Assembly (NCBI GenBank): GCA_905182985.1
Contig: CAJJDN010000115.1
Span: 1 to 64,000, forward strand
Origin: Paramecium sonneborni
Lineage: Eukaryota > Ciliophora > Oligohymenophorea > Peniculida > Parameciidae
Reading direction: 5' to 3'
Length of the DNA: 64,000 bases
Position 1 is the first letter of the stretch, and each line of letters opens with the position of its first letter. Under the pieces are notes generated by a model. That model was given only the letters and a program-made list of their open reading frames with translations. It ran no database searches and was not told where the DNA came from. Positions 62,640 through 64,000 of this stretch are shown one piece after another. A program made the translations under genes and the position numbers.

Positions 62640-63674
62640 TCAAAATTAGCATTATGATTATTATAAAGAACAATGTTTTGGTTAATTTGATTCACTAGGA
62701 AAAAATACAGTTCGCGTATAATAACTTTTATCTTTTGTTTGTGTTTTACATTCACCTAACTGAATTCCACTACATAAAAGTAAATTTCTTAAAGGTTTGC
62801 ATTTATGACGAAAGCTAGTCTAATTCGATAATATTGTAGGTTAGCTATTCTATTTATTGACTCTTTTAAGATAATTTCCAAATATTTTATTTTTGAAATC
62901 TGAGATTGATTTCAAATTTGGCGATTCAGTTTCACGAGATTTCAAATTGTTTTCAGTATCGCATTTTTATATGATTGAATCACATTCACTATAAATTGGA
63001 AATTAATAATTTGATCGTTTTGTTGATGACATCATTCTAGAAGAAGAATCAACATGTTCAATATCTTATTAACTAATTTTAGTAGTGAATATTTCTTGAT
63101 TTTATTTATTTATTTTTCTCATTTGTTTTTTTAATGCTAAGATCTATTTAATAATAATATTTTACTTTATCAATCTTCTTATGTTTATCTTAAGGCAATT
63201 TAAATTAATTGTTAATTAATTGAATGAATCTATCATGATATCCAAAGTTATATAAATTTAATTCCCTCATCTAATCATCATATTTCTCTAATTTCGACAT
63301 GATCTCATCTCCTTTACGAATCTACTCTATTAAAGTATCTCTATTCGGTTCTTTGGTTTCGTATAACTCTAATTCTGTTAACTCAAATTACTCTCGCCGT
63401 AATCCCAACCATTGATGCAGAGATCTTTATTGGGTTTAAACCTCAAAATATTATGTTTCTTAGGTCCCATTAGAATTATTGAAGCATCAATTTTGCAATT
63501 CTTTCTAGCCAAAAATTTCTAATTGAAATTACAATAATTCATTACTAAAGATTGGTTTCTTGTACAACCATTTTTCTAAAGACTATAATGAGCACGAACT
63601 GTATTGATTCCAGAATTCTCAAATGTAGTTTTTCCGAATCTTTTACATGGAGGATAAATGAAGTCTTTACTCAT
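62640..63674 (-). CDS. hypothetical basic protein, 331 aa
   Basis: ATG 63672-63674 (MSKDFIYPPCKRFGKTTFEN), TGA 62640-62642. Two introns give one frame: a 17-nt intron (GTTTAAACCCAATAAAG) joining KKHNILR to SLHQWLGLRRE, and a 22-nt intron joining KKIDK to ILALKKQ. The middle is coiled coil (LELYETKEPNRDTLIEQIRK, DEIMSKLEKYDDQMREL); the C-terminal half is Ser/Asn/Lys-rich with several cysteines. No family was recognised. The 17-nt intron, if real, is the shortest in the window. An alternative is that the 17-base insertion breaks the gene. Confidence 0.6.
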
Positions 63675-63692
63675 TTAATTAATAAAAATAAC

Positions 63693-63869
63693 TCATTTCT
63701 ATTGTTTTGCATCTTCAATTAAATTATTTCTTATTTTATAATACTCTACATATTCTTTTATACATTCTTCTTCATTATTTAAAATACCTATTACTATTGA
63801 AGCTATATACACACTTCTTAAAACTGTTTTTAAAAATATCCATAATTATATAATAAAATTAAAACTCAT
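63693..63869 (-). CDS. small hypothetical protein with one membrane-like segment, 58 aa
   Basis: Single exon, ATG 63867-63869 to TGA 63693-63695. The first half is a hydrophobic helix (MSFNFIIQLWIFLKTVLRSVYIASIVIGIL-type, residues 1-30) followed by a charged tail ECIKEYVEYYKIRNNLIEDAKQ. The layout (short N-terminal membrane helix, charged C-terminus) is like small mitochondrial or ER subunits, but I recognise no family. Its start lies about 130 bases inside the window edge and there is no competing frame. Confidence 0.45.
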
Positions 63870-64000
63870 TGTTATTTACTAATTTCTCGCAAGTACTTTC
63901 TTAGTCTTTTCTAAAATAATTATAAAATTATATTTATATTACATCTTCCAAACTTCTATCAAGTTTTGTTTATTTTATTTATCCTACAGTAATATTCTCT
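63870..64000. other. window edge, nothing recognised
   Basis: AT-rich sequence upstream of the small minus-strand gene. No coding frame was identified before the end of the window. Confidence 0.35.

Overview
The window is a gene-dense, very AT-rich piece of a ciliate genome, almost certainly the macronuclear genome of a Paramecium species. Three observations support this. First, TAA and TAG occur in frame throughout clear protein families (IFT46, PCNA, PABP, CDPK, EML, LC8) at glutamine positions, and TGA is the only stop. Second, introns are 17-34 nt long, mostly 22-29 nt, and start with GTA or GTT. Third, most genes are separated by only tens to hundreds of bases. All coding calls use ciliate code 6, and intron positions come from restoring the reading frame and family motifs by eye.

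Region 1 (1-15 kb) holds a cut-off pentapeptide/WD40 gene, a WD40 relic, IFT46, several hypothetical genes (a B-box-like protein, a secreted helical protein, a predicted myristoylated protein) and at least two decayed genes, one of them a leucine-rich-repeat protein. Region 2 (15-24 kb) holds PCNA, a mitochondrial-type ribosomal protein S17, a malectin-domain membrane protein, coiled-coil proteins and an EF-hand/coiled-coil protein. Region 3 (24.5-31 kb) is a run of four same-strand units: a dual-acylated calcium-dependent protein kinase, a dual-specificity phosphatase, a protein with p25-alpha-like modules, and a decaying gene.

Region 4 (31-39 kb) has a poly(A)-binding protein and a 1729-residue cysteine-rich multipass surface protein. 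Region 5 (39-46 kb) has a structured candidate non-coding RNA, an ML-domain secreted protein, a dynein light chain (LC8) and small hypothetical genes, one carrying an internal TGA. Region 6 (46-57 kb) has a 1167-residue helical protein, convergent with a giant triple-module EML microtubule-associated protein with N-terminal EF-hands. Region 7 (57-64 kb) has a C2H2/RING protein, a two-TM protein, a thioredoxin/TPR protein that lacks the CxxC motif, a CaMK-like kinase with a frameshift, and two hypothetical genes.

Much of the recognisable content fits ciliate cell biology: ciliary and microtubule proteins (IFT46, LC8, EML, p25-alpha), calcium signalling (CDPK, EF-hands, CaMK-like kinase) and the secretory pathway or cell surface (malectin, ML domain, cysteine-rich protein). 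I see no operons, mobile elements, CRISPR arrays, telomere repeats or tRNA genes. The most unusual signals are the many introns that appear to end in AAG or GAG rather than TAG, a compact folded element at 39.71-39.87 kb, and several otherwise good reading frames broken by an internal TGA or a one-base shift.
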